Below, one piece after another: positions 1 to 7,441 of a DNA stretch of 8,556 nt. The position numbers were made by a program, and so were the translations under genes. The notes beneath the pieces were generated by a model. It was not told where the DNA came from. It did not search any database and was given only the letters and a program-made list of their open reading frames with translations. The stretch's first letter is position 1. Every line of letters begins with the position of its first letter. The DNA is taken from the NCBI GenBank assembly GCA_019411205.1, contig DXRF01000115.1:1-8556 (forward strand), read 5' to 3'. The stretch is from Parabacteroides sp. (GTDB taxonomy: Bacteria; Bacteroidota; Bacteroidia; Bacteroidales; Tannerellaceae).

Positions 1-3
1 TAT

Positions 4-2808
4 ATGAACAAAAAGGCCCTACTCCCGCTAATCGGTTTATTCCTGTTGGTAACAGGAATAGTTCTTCCCGGATCTGCCCATGCACAAATCAGCGAAGGTG
101 GAACACCCACTTCCTTCAAGTATCAAAACACACTGAAAAGCGATCTGCCAACCGTTCAGATCCCCATCAATTTCAGCGTAGAGGACCTAAAAACAGTAGA
201 CAGATGGCAGGTCAGCCAAGGGGCACCGCTGAAAGTAGGAGTCTTACTCCCGACAGACCTGACAATAGACAATGCTGGTAGTTGGAGTACCCTACCTGAT
301 GGCAAAAGAGTATGGCGACTACAAGTACAGGCAAAAGACGCCATAGCCTTAATGCTCAGTTTCAGAGATTTTTATATTCCAGAAAATGGGAAACTCTTTA
401 TTTACAGCTCCGATAAAACACACCTGATTGGTGCCTTTACCCATCATACCAATCCACCGACGAAAGAATATGCCACCGAATTTTTAGCCGGTGATAAGAT
501 CATACTCGAATATGAAGCAGGCATATCGGAAAGCGAACATCCCCGCATCGCAATAGATGCTGTAGGATACGGATATAACCATTTACATGTTTCACGTACG
601 ATGGCCGATACAGGCCCTGGCACTTCTGGATCTTGTATGGTAAATATCAATTGCGAAGAGGGAGAAGCTTGGCAAACAGAGAAAAACGGTGTTTGCCAAA
701 TGACATTGCCTATTGGAAACTACATCTATATCTGCTCCGGAGCTTTGGTAAACAACACTGCTGAAGATTTGAAACCTTACATCCTTTCTGCTTTCCATTG
801 CATTGACTTGGATATACCAGTCACAGAAAAAAATTTAAACAAATATACTTTCTATTTCCATTTCGAACGTACCGGATGTGAAAATAACTCCAGTATCGCA
901 TCTTATAGAACAATAACCGGATGCAAGAAAATCGCCGGAATCCCATTAGATGGCGGTTCAGACGGTCTGCTTCTTTTATTGAACCAAACTATCCCAGAAC
1001 ACTACAATGCCTACTACAACGGTTGGGACCGGAGCAACACAGCCGCCCAATCAGGAGTAGGTATCCATCATCCGTCAGGGGATTATATGAAGATATCGAC
1101 TTTCAACAAGGTGGCAAGGACCTCTACTTGGTATGGTATAAACAACATCAAAGGCGCACCAAACGCACATTGGAATGTCGTGTTCGAACAAACAGCCAAT
1201 GGGCATGCTGTAACGGAAGGAGGATCCTCAGGTTCTCCATTGTTCAATCAAAACAAACTGATTGTCGGTACATTGAGCGGCGGTTCATCTTCTTGCGAAA
1301 AACCGAACGGAGCCAATACTTATGGCAAACTTTATTATCACTGGGACCAATATCCAAACAAAAACAATACATCTCGCATGGATATATACTTAGATCCCAA
1401 TCATACCGGCCAAACACAACTAGCCGGCCGATACGCAACAGCCCCGAAAGCAATGCCAACCGATCTGACATCGGTCTACCAAAACGGGGAGGTTCTATTG
1501 AAATGGAAAGTGCCTGCCTCTGCCACCGAAAAACCGGAACAGTATAACGTTTATCGGAACAATATATTGATCGGACGTACCCCTTCTACATCCTATATCG
1601 ACAAAGAGCCGGAAGCCGGTATCCAATCTTACAACGTTTCCGCATCGTATACGGACGGCAAAGAATCTGCTGTAGCCACCACATCGATTTATGTCTACGA
1701 ACTGAAGATCCCAACCGATGTAACAGCCTCAGCTGATGGAAAGAATATCCTCGTCAAATGGAAAGAACCTATCTACCAGCAAATGATCTACTGGGGAAAT
1801 GGGACAGCTTATCTTTCGCTAGGTTTCAAGCAACCTTTCTATTTCGGGCAAAGGTGGAATAAGGAAGATCTGAAACCTCTGCACGGACATCTTGTTGAAT
1901 CTGTTTCCTTCCTACCAACCTCAGGTTCATCTTATACGCTGAACATCATACAAGGAAAACGAAAATATGTACAAAAGTTGACTAATTTGTCTTTTGACAA
2001 ATTGATTGAAATACCGCTTAAAGAACCGTTTGTCATTGATGCTTCCCAAGAACTAATCATTGCTTTCCACGCTGAAGCGAAACTATCCACCGCCTATCCA
2101 GCAGTAATGGACGAAGGACCAGCGGTCAATGGAAAAGGTAATTTGGTTTCATTCGATGGGGAAACGTGGGAATATCTGTATGAACCTTCTGAAAATAAAA
2201 ATGAAAATTATGATTTCAATTTCTTTCTTGCTGCCACCATCAGTTCGAAAACAAAGGATATACCAACTATAAAAGCTGCATCCGATGACACAACATTGTT
2301 AAGTAAGTCATCGTCAATACCTATGCTCAATCGGACATCCGAAGTCGGTTCTTCACTCCGGAGCAGCCAGGCAAGTGCATTTCCGACAATAACAGGTTAC
2401 AACATTTATCGTAATGGAAGTAAAATCGGTAATGTAGCCAATAAGTCTATCACCCAATATACAGACAAGCAAGCACCGGCAGGTAGTATCTTGTATCAGG
2501 TTTCCACCCTATACGGAAAAGACGAAAGCAAAAAAGCGGATGCCGACAAAGAAATAAATGTGGGCAATGAAAAGATCATCCTTTCTGAAACGACGATCTC
2601 TCCTACTGTGTTTACAGATCAGGTAGAACTATTCGGAAATGAAAAAGTAGATTTGTTAGAAGTCATCACGGCAGACGGTAAAACGGTCATTCGCCAAAAG
2701 AACCCTGGAAAGATCGTTTACACCGGCTCTCTTTCCTCCGGCATTTATATTTTCCGCATCCATACAGATGGAAAAGCTAAGACAATAAAAGCACAAAAAA
2801 TAAATTGA
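4..2808 (+). CDS. Secreted lysyl-endopeptidase-like serine protease with fibronectin modules and T9SS sorting domain
   Basis: Predicted secreted trypsin-fold (family S1) endopeptidase of 934 residues. Residues 1-27 form a signal peptide (KK, hydrophobic core, AHA cleavage). Residues ~45-200 resemble a propeptide. The catalytic domain runs from about 206 to 475 and, compared from memory with Achromobacter protease I, has the same opening (SGSC), His265 in SAFHC, Asp320 in GGSDGLL and Ser409 in GGSSGSP, so the triad looks intact. Cysteine spacing (211/217, 244/266, 431) also matches that enzyme. A fibronectin type III module follows at ~484-567. A second one (~569-855) appears split by a ~160-residue beta-rich insert. 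The tail (~855-934), with ISPTVF, LSSGIYIF and a terminal Lys-rich strand, is a type A T9SS sorting domain, implying export across the outer membrane and surface attachment or release. The Lys-specificity Asp and His of the Achromobacter enzyme seem absent, so the cleavage preference is uncertain. Only three bases precede the ATG, so the promoter is not visible. Confidence 0.9.
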   Translation: MNKKALLPLIGLFLLVTGIVLPGSAHAQISEGGTPTSFKYQNTLKSDLPTVQIPINFSVEDLKTVDRWQVSQGAPLKVGVLLPTDLTIDNAGSWSTLPDGKRVWRLQVQAKDAIALMLSFRDFYIPENGKLFIYSSDKTHLIGAFTHHTNPPTKEYATEFLAGDKIILEYEAGISESEHPRIAIDAVGYGYNHLHVSRTMADTGPGTSGSCMVNINCEEGEAWQTEKNGVCQMTLPIGNYIYICSGALVNNTAEDLKPYILSAFHCIDLDIPVTEKNLNKYTFYFHFERTGCENNSSIASYRTITGCKKIAGIPLDGGSDGLLLLLNQTIPEHYNAYYNGWDRSNTAAQSGVGIHHPSGDYMKISTFNKVARTSTWYGINNIKGAPNAHWNVVFEQTANGHAVTEGGSSGSPLFNQNKLIVGTLSGGSSSCEKPNGANTYGKLYYHWDQYPNKNNTSRMDIYLDPNHTGQTQLAGRYATAPKAMPTDLTSVYQNGEVLLKWKVPASATEKPEQYNVYRNNILIGRTPSTSYIDKEPEAGIQSYNVSASYTDGKESAVATTSIYVYELKIPTDVTASADGKNILVKWKEPIYQQMIYWGNGTAYLSLGFKQPFYFGQRWNKEDLKPLHGHLVESVSFLPTSGSSYTLNIIQGKRKYVQKLTNLSFDKLIEIPLKEPFVIDASQELIIAFHAEAKLSTAYPAVMDEGPAVNGKGNLVSFDGETWEYLYEPSENKNENYDFNFFLAATISSKTKDIPTIKAASDDTTLLSKSSSIPMLNRTSEVGSSLRSSQASAFPTITGYNIYRNGSKIGNVANKSITQYTDKQAPAGSILYQVSTLYGKDESKKADADKEINVGNEKIILSETTISPTVFTDQVELFGNEKVDLLEVITADGKTVIRQKNPGKIVYTGSLSSGIYIFRIHTDGKAKTIKAQKIN

Positions 2809-2810
2809 AA

Positions 2811-2881
2811 ATTAAGAATGGAGAATTGAAAAGCATTGTGACTTCTTACAATGCTTTTCAATTCTCCATTCTTTAATTTTT
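2811..2881. terminator. Long bidirectional hairpin terminator between convergent genes
   Basis: Two perfectly complementary 23-base arms (2816-2838 and 2849-2871) enclose a 10-base loop. They are extended outward by A-rich and T-rich flanks (AAAATTAA against TTTAATTTTT) with one bulged base. The element fills the whole gap between the protease stop (2806-2808) and the radical SAM stop (2881-2883, minus strand). A U-tract follows the stem in either direction of reading, as expected for an intrinsic terminator serving both genes. The stem is longer than most terminators, so it could also be a copy of a dispersed palindromic repeat. Confidence 0.75.
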
Positions 2882-3660
2882 CAAGCTGACACCGTTACAT
2901 CAAACCCTTCTTGACGGGCACGGTCGGCAATAACTTCCAATTCGTCTTTTGTTACCTTTTTTAAGTTCTTTACGGGAGTTTCACGGTCGATTGTGTAGAT
3001 CATGACCTGTTTAGGCTTGATTTGTTTTAATGCTTCCAGCCAGCCGGATATTTCGTGCTCGGTCGTGTTCGTCACGCTTTCGCCATTAACCTCTCCTTTC
3101 AGGAACATGGTTTGAATAATCAGATTACCATTGAAACGGCAAAGTTGTTCCAGCAGGCGATCAAAAGTAAAAGCCGGGGAATTAGGAACATTCAACTGCC
3201 CGATACGACTATCCGATATGGAGTCGAGCTTCAATATATTATCTTCAATCTTATTCAAAGCCTGGAAAACATCTTCCTTATGAAGCATAGTCGAGTTCGA
3301 AAGCACGGCAATCTTAGCCTTCGGAAAAAAGCGGTTACGAGTTTCAATCGTATCATCGATAATACCAGCAAATTCCGGATGCATGGTAGGTTCGCCATTC
3401 CCTGCAAAAGTGATTACGTCGGGAATAACCCCCTCTGCCTGCATGGAAGACAATTTATCGATCAAAGCCCCCTTTACCTCCGCACGGGTCGGCAGTTTAC
3501 TATGCGTACGCCGGTTCTCGTTCAGTCCGCATTCACAATAGATGCAATTGAATGAACAAAGTTTCCCGTCTGTAGGAAGCAGGTTCATACCCAAAGAAAT
3601 ACCTAACCGACGGCTATGTATCGGTCCGAATACTATTTTATCAAAAAGAATTGTAGACAT
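2881..3660 (-). CDS. Radical SAM protein, wyosine-synthase-like (COG0731 type)
   Basis: A 259-residue cytoplasmic radical S-adenosylmethionine enzyme. The cluster-binding motif is CxxxCxxC at Cys35, Cys39 and Cys42 (CSFNCIYC), followed by Cys44. It is preceded by FGPIHSRRLGISLG, a typical lead-in of the family related to the Fe-S enzymes annotated as wyosine-base-synthase-like. The GNGEPTMHPEF segment (88-98) is the glycine-rich motif that contacts SAM, and IAVLSNSTML (117-126) is a core strand. The protein is close to the usual 230-270 residues and has no extra C-terminal cluster domain visible. The true substrate is unknown; members of this group in bacteria are uncharacterised, since wyosine itself is an archaeal/eukaryal tRNA modification. 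The gene is convergent with the protease and has its own -7 element about 20 bases upstream of the ATG, so it is probably monocistronic. Confidence 0.88.
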   Translation of the reverse strand: MSTILFDKIVFGPIHSRRLGISLGMNLLPTDGKLCSFNCIYCECGLNENRRTHSKLPTRAEVKGALIDKLSSMQAEGVIPDVITFAGNGEPTMHPEFAGIIDDTIETRNRFFPKAKIAVLSNSTMLHKEDVFQALNKIEDNILKLDSISDSRIGQLNVPNSPAFTFDRLLEQLCRFNGNLIIQTMFLKGEVNGESVTNTTEHEISGWLEALKQIKPKQVMIYTIDRETPVKNLKKVTKDELEVIADRARQEGFDVTVSA

Positions 3661-3679
3661 AATAATTTATATTTAAATG

Positions 3680-3687
3680 CAAAGCTA
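3680..3687 (-). promoter_or_regulatory. Bacteroidetes -7 element (TAGCTTTG) of the radical SAM gene
   Basis: Read on the minus strand, the sequence TAGCTTTG matches the Bacteroidetes sigma-factor -7 consensus TAnnTTTG exactly. It would place transcription start about 12-16 bases before the ATG at 3660. No good -33 TTTG was found at the expected spacing; a TTTG at 3698-3701 is too close. Confidence 0.5.
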
Positions 3688-3746
3688 CAAAAGCTATCAA
3701 AATGGAGATATGAATTTCCCCAGCTTTAGGACTATTTAGCAAACCG

Positions 3747-5774
3747 TCAAAATTTCCAGCGCAGTAACGTATATATATCTGCTTTAATATTCCCTTCGAT
3801 CTCTTCTAAGTCAGTACCGACCACGTCACGATCAGCATAATATGTGTATCCTAATTTAGCAGACAAAGAAAGCTGCTTCACAATATCCCACCGGAAAGAA
3901 AGCGCCAACCGAACACCTTTTCCATAAAAGGAAGGCATATTGAAAGCATACAAGATATTTTTTTCATAAGAAGATATACGGGTCCGATAATTATCCGTAT
4001 GAAATCCGGCTATATGAAAATCTGTTTGAACAGGGACATCAACCGGTTTCCAACCTACGCTTTGGGCAATCATCCACCCTCTGCTTTTTTCGTTCGCTTC
4101 TGTATAACAAATACCGTCTGCAGATGTCCGCAGCGAGACGGATGAAGAAATCGTATATAAGGCCTGCATACGCAAACGCTGTTGATAGTAAGGTGCTATA
4201 TCTTCCCTTTGTTTGTATTTATAACGGACGTATACAGACAAATTCCGGCTCGGCGTATAATCAAGTTGAAGCATACATTCCTTTCCCGTCGACGGCGCAT
4301 CCACTCCATATTTCAGCCAGGGAAACCGGAATACATCCGCATACGCGAACAACTTCCAGCGGGCAAAAGGCGTCCATTGCATCCCTATATACATTCCCTG
4401 TTCATTCCGGACAGCCAAGTTTTGTGAAAAAGCATTCCCGAAAAAAGCCTGGTAACGTTTATCATAATAACGATACAATAACAGCAGGGAAAAATAAGAA
4501 GCAGGTGTCAACTGCAAGGCATTCAGGGAAGCAACCGCCCCATTCCGGCTTAAAGCCGTTTCACCGTAAAACTTGATCAACTTATTTTTCAACAAGTAAT
4601 CCACACTGATATTCAGATTCCGGTTACCACGAAAATAGAAAAGATTATAAGGTTTCGGATCGGGCTGTATCGAATAATTTCCGAAAGAATAAGAAAGGGC
4701 AGTCAGACCTATACATAAACCGGGAGTTGCATATCGTACATTCCCGCCATATGTCTGCATGGAAACTTTATGCATCTTCTCCCTGTCCCGTACCAAACGA
4801 TGTAAACCGTCTGTTTTAAACGAAGTAACGATCGTACTGTCCACACCTCCATCCAACTTCCGATACGAATAGAAGAGGTTGATATCTAAATTTTTCCAAT
4901 TGACAGTAGCAGCAGCTCCCCGGAAAAAGTCATTTTCATTGGTTGAAAAATGACGGCGAAATCCGTTTGTCCTTCTTTCCGTTTGTGAAACAAGAGCATT
5001 TCGGCCTGGAGAAAAGTCATTGCTGATCACCAAGCCTTGCCCAAAAGATATTTTATAATCACCTATGGCAAGACTTTTCAACCATTTATTCATTTCTTTG
5101 AGAAAAAGATGCACCGAATAATAGTCATATCCTTTATGATATTCATTCCAGAAAGGTTCTCCTGCATCTTTTTCTGTAACCAGACCGAATTGGATACGTT
5201 CATCGAATTCATACGAATAACGGACAGAATGATAGAACGGCTCTCCCAGATATTTCCGATTCGGATATTGTTGTAGTACACTGTCAGGATATGAACAATA
5301 ACCTTTCTTTTGTTGAAAACATCTGTCATATCTGATTTGTAAGTTATTAGAACTTCTTTTCAACAGATTTTTCACCGTAATAGGACGTTTATCAACTATT
5401 ATTTCACTGATATAGACAAACGGGATAAGTAGAGAAACCGTTTCTAAATCGAATGCTTCCACATTTTTAAGTTCATAAAGAGTTAACATTTTTCCATAAC
5501 GGGAACGATATTCCAGCAATTCCCTTATTTGTAGATCAGATAGGAAAGGGAGACGTTTCAATTGTCCCTCCGTCACCGTATTGAGTTCGAAAGGATGTTC
5601 AATAAGATAGGAAAGATCAGTGTAAAGTGCTTCAATACGCTCTTCATCTTCTGTTTCCGAAGCCATTTCTTCTATATATTCCATCCACTTATCAACAGAA
5701 TATAATGTCTGACTTTTAAGCTGATAACTGCTTATTAACAGATATACCAACAGAGTTATAAACATTCGTTTCAT
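3747..5774 (-). CDS. Outer-membrane beta-barrel protein with N-terminal helix-hairpin-helix region
   Basis: A protein of 675 residues if translated from the ATG at 5774; a TTG six bases earlier (5780) is in frame but a less likely start. Residues 1-22 form a signal peptide (KR, hydrophobic core, then SQ). An acidic helical stretch (~30-58) is followed by a ComEA-like helix-hairpin-helix region at ~63-108 (FELNTVTEGQLKRLPFL, then IRELLEYRSRYG and LYELKNVEAF). The remainder, ~130-675, is rich in alternating aromatic/polar strands and ends in LLRWKF, with the C-terminal Phe typical of outer-membrane barrels. The HHH region would therefore sit in the periplasm. HHH motifs usually bind DNA, but in secreted proteins they can also be protein-contact modules, so DNA binding is only a possibility. 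The gene begins 12 bases after the stop of the PorV-like gene and is almost certainly co-transcribed with it. Function unknown. Confidence 0.82.
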   Translation of the reverse strand: MKRMFITLLVYLLISSYQLKSQTLYSVDKWMEYIEEMASETEDEERIEALYTDLSYLIEHPFELNTVTEGQLKRLPFLSDLQIRELLEYRSRYGKMLTLYELKNVEAFDLETVSLLIPFVYISEIIVDKRPITVKNLLKRSSNNLQIRYDRCFQQKKGYCSYPDSVLQQYPNRKYLGEPFYHSVRYSYEFDERIQFGLVTEKDAGEPFWNEYHKGYDYYSVHLFLKEMNKWLKSLAIGDYKISFGQGLVISNDFSPGRNALVSQTERRTNGFRRHFSTNENDFFRGAAATVNWKNLDINLFYSYRKLDGGVDSTIVTSFKTDGLHRLVRDREKMHKVSMQTYGGNVRYATPGLCIGLTALSYSFGNYSIQPDPKPYNLFYFRGNRNLNISVDYLLKNKLIKFYGETALSRNGAVASLNALQLTPASYFSLLLLYRYYDKRYQAFFGNAFSQNLAVRNEQGMYIGMQWTPFARWKLFAYADVFRFPWLKYGVDAPSTGKECMLQLDYTPSRNLSVYVRYKYKQREDIAPYYQQRLRMQALYTISSSVSLRTSADGICYTEANEKSRGWMIAQSVGWKPVDVPVQTDFHIAGFHTDNYRTRISSYEKNILYAFNMPSFYGKGVRLALSFRWDIVKQLSLSAKLGYTYYADRDVVGTDLEEIEGNIKADIYTLLRWKF

Positions 5775-5786
5775 AGTCAAGCCCGA

Positions 5787-6593
5787 TTAAAAAGAATAGC
5801 TCAAACCCAGTCCGGTACTGACTCCCAAAACCGGATGATAAATAGTCGCGACATCTACTGTAAATCCAGTCAGACGGTATCCGATTCCCAAAGTGGGTAG
5901 GAGGGGAGTAGTCTGTACTCCCGCCCGTATATGGAAGTTTTTGAACGGAGCATATTCAATGCCCGCATTTCCCATCCACGTATGTTCTTTATTACTTTCG
6001 ATAGTTCCTACTATCAACAAGCTGTTAATTATCTCCCATTGAAAACCTATTTGTACGGAATAACCGATAAAGCATTTTATTTCAGTAGTATATTTATGAA
6101 TATCTATAGAAGGAAAATTCATTATCAACATTCCAATCAACAGTTTGTCAACGGGACTAAACAAGATTCCGATGTCTGTGGAAAGTTGTTTAGGTACTTC
6201 CTCCAACAACTCGGTCTGTAACATCTTATATTGGAAACCAATACCTATTATCCACCGATCATTCAACCGTTTTCCGGTCGACAAACGAAAAAGAGTTTCC
6301 CTATACTGATCATATCCGAAAGAAGAGATATCAACACCGGCCGACAACAACGGATTAGGATAGACAAAACTGATCCCCATCGTTCCCAATTCTTTTACAC
6401 TATAACGATTAAAGTATTCGAAATGAAGCACTTTATCAGTATGTAAAGCCACCAATGCCGGATTAAACAAAACAGATTGCGTAACTCCGTTTCCTCCCAT
6501 TCCCAAACTACGGATATCAGGAATACGAAGGTTATCAACAGCATGAATGTTGACAAATACAAAAAATAAAACGAATAAACTTATTAATTTCAT
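5787..6593 (-). CDS. PorV/FadL-like outer-membrane beta-barrel protein
   Basis: A 268-residue protein with a signal peptide (residues 1-18, ending IHA) and the N-terminal signature RSLGMGGNGVTQSVLFNPAL (28-47). The pattern (aromatic or basic, then GMGG, then NPA) is shared by PorV/PorQ and FadL-like barrels of Bacteroidetes. The remaining sequence alternates short beta strands and ends in GLSYSF, with a terminal Phe fitting BAM-dependent insertion. It is shorter than true PorV (~380-400 residues), so I do not assign it to the T9SS shuttle. It precedes the HHH-barrel gene with a 12-base spacing and follows a 41-codon ORF by 21 bases, suggesting one operon. It may be a partner of the larger barrel; this is inference from gene order. 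Confidence 0.8.
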   Translation of the reverse strand: MKLISLFVLFFVFVNIHAVDNLRIPDIRSLGMGGNGVTQSVLFNPALVALHTDKVLHFEYFNRYSVKELGTMGISFVYPNPLLSAGVDISSFGYDQYRETLFRLSTGKRLNDRWIIGIGFQYKMLQTELLEEVPKQLSTDIGILFSPVDKLLIGMLIMNFPSIDIHKYTTEIKCFIGYSVQIGFQWEIINSLLIVGTIESNKEHTWMGNAGIEYAPFKNFHIRAGVQTTPLLPTLGIGYRLTGFTVDVATIYHPVLGVSTGLGLSYSF

Positions 6594-6614
6594 AGCAAGG
6601 TTTTGTTTAAATCG

Positions 6615-6740
6615 TCAACTTTCCGGATTATTTCTTTTCACAGCCTGAAGTTTTCTACTATCTCCATTTTGGACAATCAGATAATATGGTTGCAATTTAT
6701 TCCGGATTGATAAATATGGGAAAATGGTGGAATGTTTCAT
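6615..6740 (-). CDS. Possible small protein (41 aa) at the head of the barrel operon
   Basis: On the minus strand an ATG at 6740 opens a 41-codon frame ending in TGA at 6615. The product starts MKHSTIFPYLSIRNKLQPYY and ends KRNNPES. It is basic, has no signal peptide or membrane helix, and I recognise no family. Support comes from position: a perfect TAnnTTTG element lies about 32 bases upstream (6772-6779), and the stop is 21 bases from the next gene's ATG. Without it the PorV-like gene would have a ~170-base leader. It could instead be a regulatory leader RNA with a chance frame. Confidence 0.35.
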   Translation of the reverse strand: MKHSTIFPYLSIRNKLQPYYLIVQNGDSRKLQAVKRNNPES

Positions 6741-6771
6741 AGTCTGTTGATTTTAGTTGTTTGTATTATCA

Positions 6772-6779
6772 CAAAGATA
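6772..6779 (-). promoter_or_regulatory. Bacteroidetes -7 element (TATCTTTG) for the barrel operon
   Basis: The minus-strand sequence TATCTTTG fits TAnnTTTG exactly. Transcription would start near 6765-6768, about 25 bases before the small ORF and ~170 bases before the PorV-like ATG. No clear -33 TTTG was seen. It is the only exact match on this strand that I found in the divergent gap 6594-6835. Confidence 0.5.
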
Positions 6780-6821
6780 TACATTTTCTGTAAAATCTGT
6801 AATTGCTATTCGTAAATCAAT

Positions 6822-6829
6822 TACTTTTG
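6822..6829 (+). promoter_or_regulatory. Bacteroidetes -7 element (TACTTTTG) of the DUF4294 gene
   Basis: TACTTTTG is an exact TAnnTTTG match ending only six bases before the ATG at 6836. The predicted start of transcription is therefore within a few bases of the start codon, giving a nearly leaderless mRNA. A partial -33 (TTG at 6803-6805) is present, but at slightly short spacing. Confidence 0.5.
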
Positions 6830-6835
6830 TGAACG

Positions 6836-7441
6836 ATGTTGAGAAAAAGCAAGTATAAAATATTGATAATATTCATGTTGTGCGCAATAGGAATCCATGC
6901 ACAAAAATTGAAGATCAATACCGTTCCCGAAGGATTACAAAAGGCTTATCTGGATGGAAAGGATACAGTGCCTGTTGTTAACTTGAAGGAAATCTACATT
7001 TACCCGCCGGTCAAGTTTAAAAACAAACGTGAACAGGCACGTTACACCAAACTGGTTCGTGATGTGAAACGTACATTACCTTATGCCAAAATGGTTTATG
7101 AAACACTGATTGAAACATACGAATATATAGAGACACTCCCCGACGAAAAGTCCCGCCAAGCTCACTTGAAACGGATGGAAAAAGAACTTTTCCAAGAATA
7201 TAAACCGCAGTTGAAAAAACTGACCTTTTCACAAGGAAAACTGCTTATCAAACTGATTGACAGAGAATGTAACCAATCGAGTTACAACCTGTTGAAAGCT
7301 TATCTAGGTAGTTTCCGGGCAGGTTTCTGGAACATATTTGCCGGCATGTTCGGTGCCAGCCTGAAAACCGAATACGATCCCAAAGGAAAAGATGCCATGA
7401 CGGAGCGGGTTGTCGTACTTGTCGAAAACGGGTTAATCTGA
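6836..7441 (+). CDS. DUF4294 domain-containing exported protein
   Basis: A 201-residue protein with a signal peptide (residues 1-22: RKSKYK, hydrophobic core, then IHA before Gln). The mature part has a short beta segment VVNLKEIYIYPP (46-57), then a highly charged helical region with RYTKLVRDVKRTLPYAKM and ETYEYIETLP, then LTFSQGKLLIKLIDRECNQSSY (about 130-152) and a hydrophobic GFWNIFAGMFGA stretch near 165-176. This organisation and length fit the Bacteroidetes family DUF4294, whose role is unknown. It is probably periplasmic or loosely membrane-associated. The gene is divergent from the barrel operon with its own promoter and overlaps the end of the converging methyltransferase gene by 9 bases. 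No enzyme motif is visible. Confidence 0.82.
   Translation: MLRKSKYKILIIFMLCAIGIHAQKLKINTVPEGLQKAYLDGKDTVPVVNLKEIYIYPPVKFKNKREQARYTKLVRDVKRTLPYAKMVYETLIETYEYIETLPDEKSRQAHLKRMEKELFQEYKPQLKKLTFSQGKLLIKLIDRECNQSSYNLLKAYLGSFRAGFWNIFAGMFGASLKTEYDPKGKDAMTERVVVLVENGLI

Noticed and set aside
921..1547. A 208-codon open frame on the plus strand, out of phase with the protease.
   Set aside because: It lies wholly within the protease catalytic domain, has a low-complexity Arg/Ser-rich product without any motif, and the protease frame is strongly supported by catalytic motifs.
3055..3555. A 166-codon open frame antisense to the radical SAM gene.
   Set aside because: The minus-strand frame carries the CxxxCxxC and GNGEP motifs; the antisense product shows no recognisable feature.
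3698..3710. A 13-base sequence CAAAATGGAGATA that recurs in inverted orientation at 6659-6671, near both ends of the barrel operon.
   Set aside because: About one 13-base match is expected by chance in a window of this size, and there is no extension on either side.
3681..3727. Weak inverted repeat AAAGCT/AGCTTT as a terminator for the barrel operon.
   Set aside because: Only six pairs with a loop of about 35 bases and no U-tract; also overlaps the promoter of the next gene.
4124..4576. A 150-codon plus-strand frame opposite the HHH-barrel gene.
   Set aside because: Basic, featureless product; the minus-strand barrel is continuous through it.
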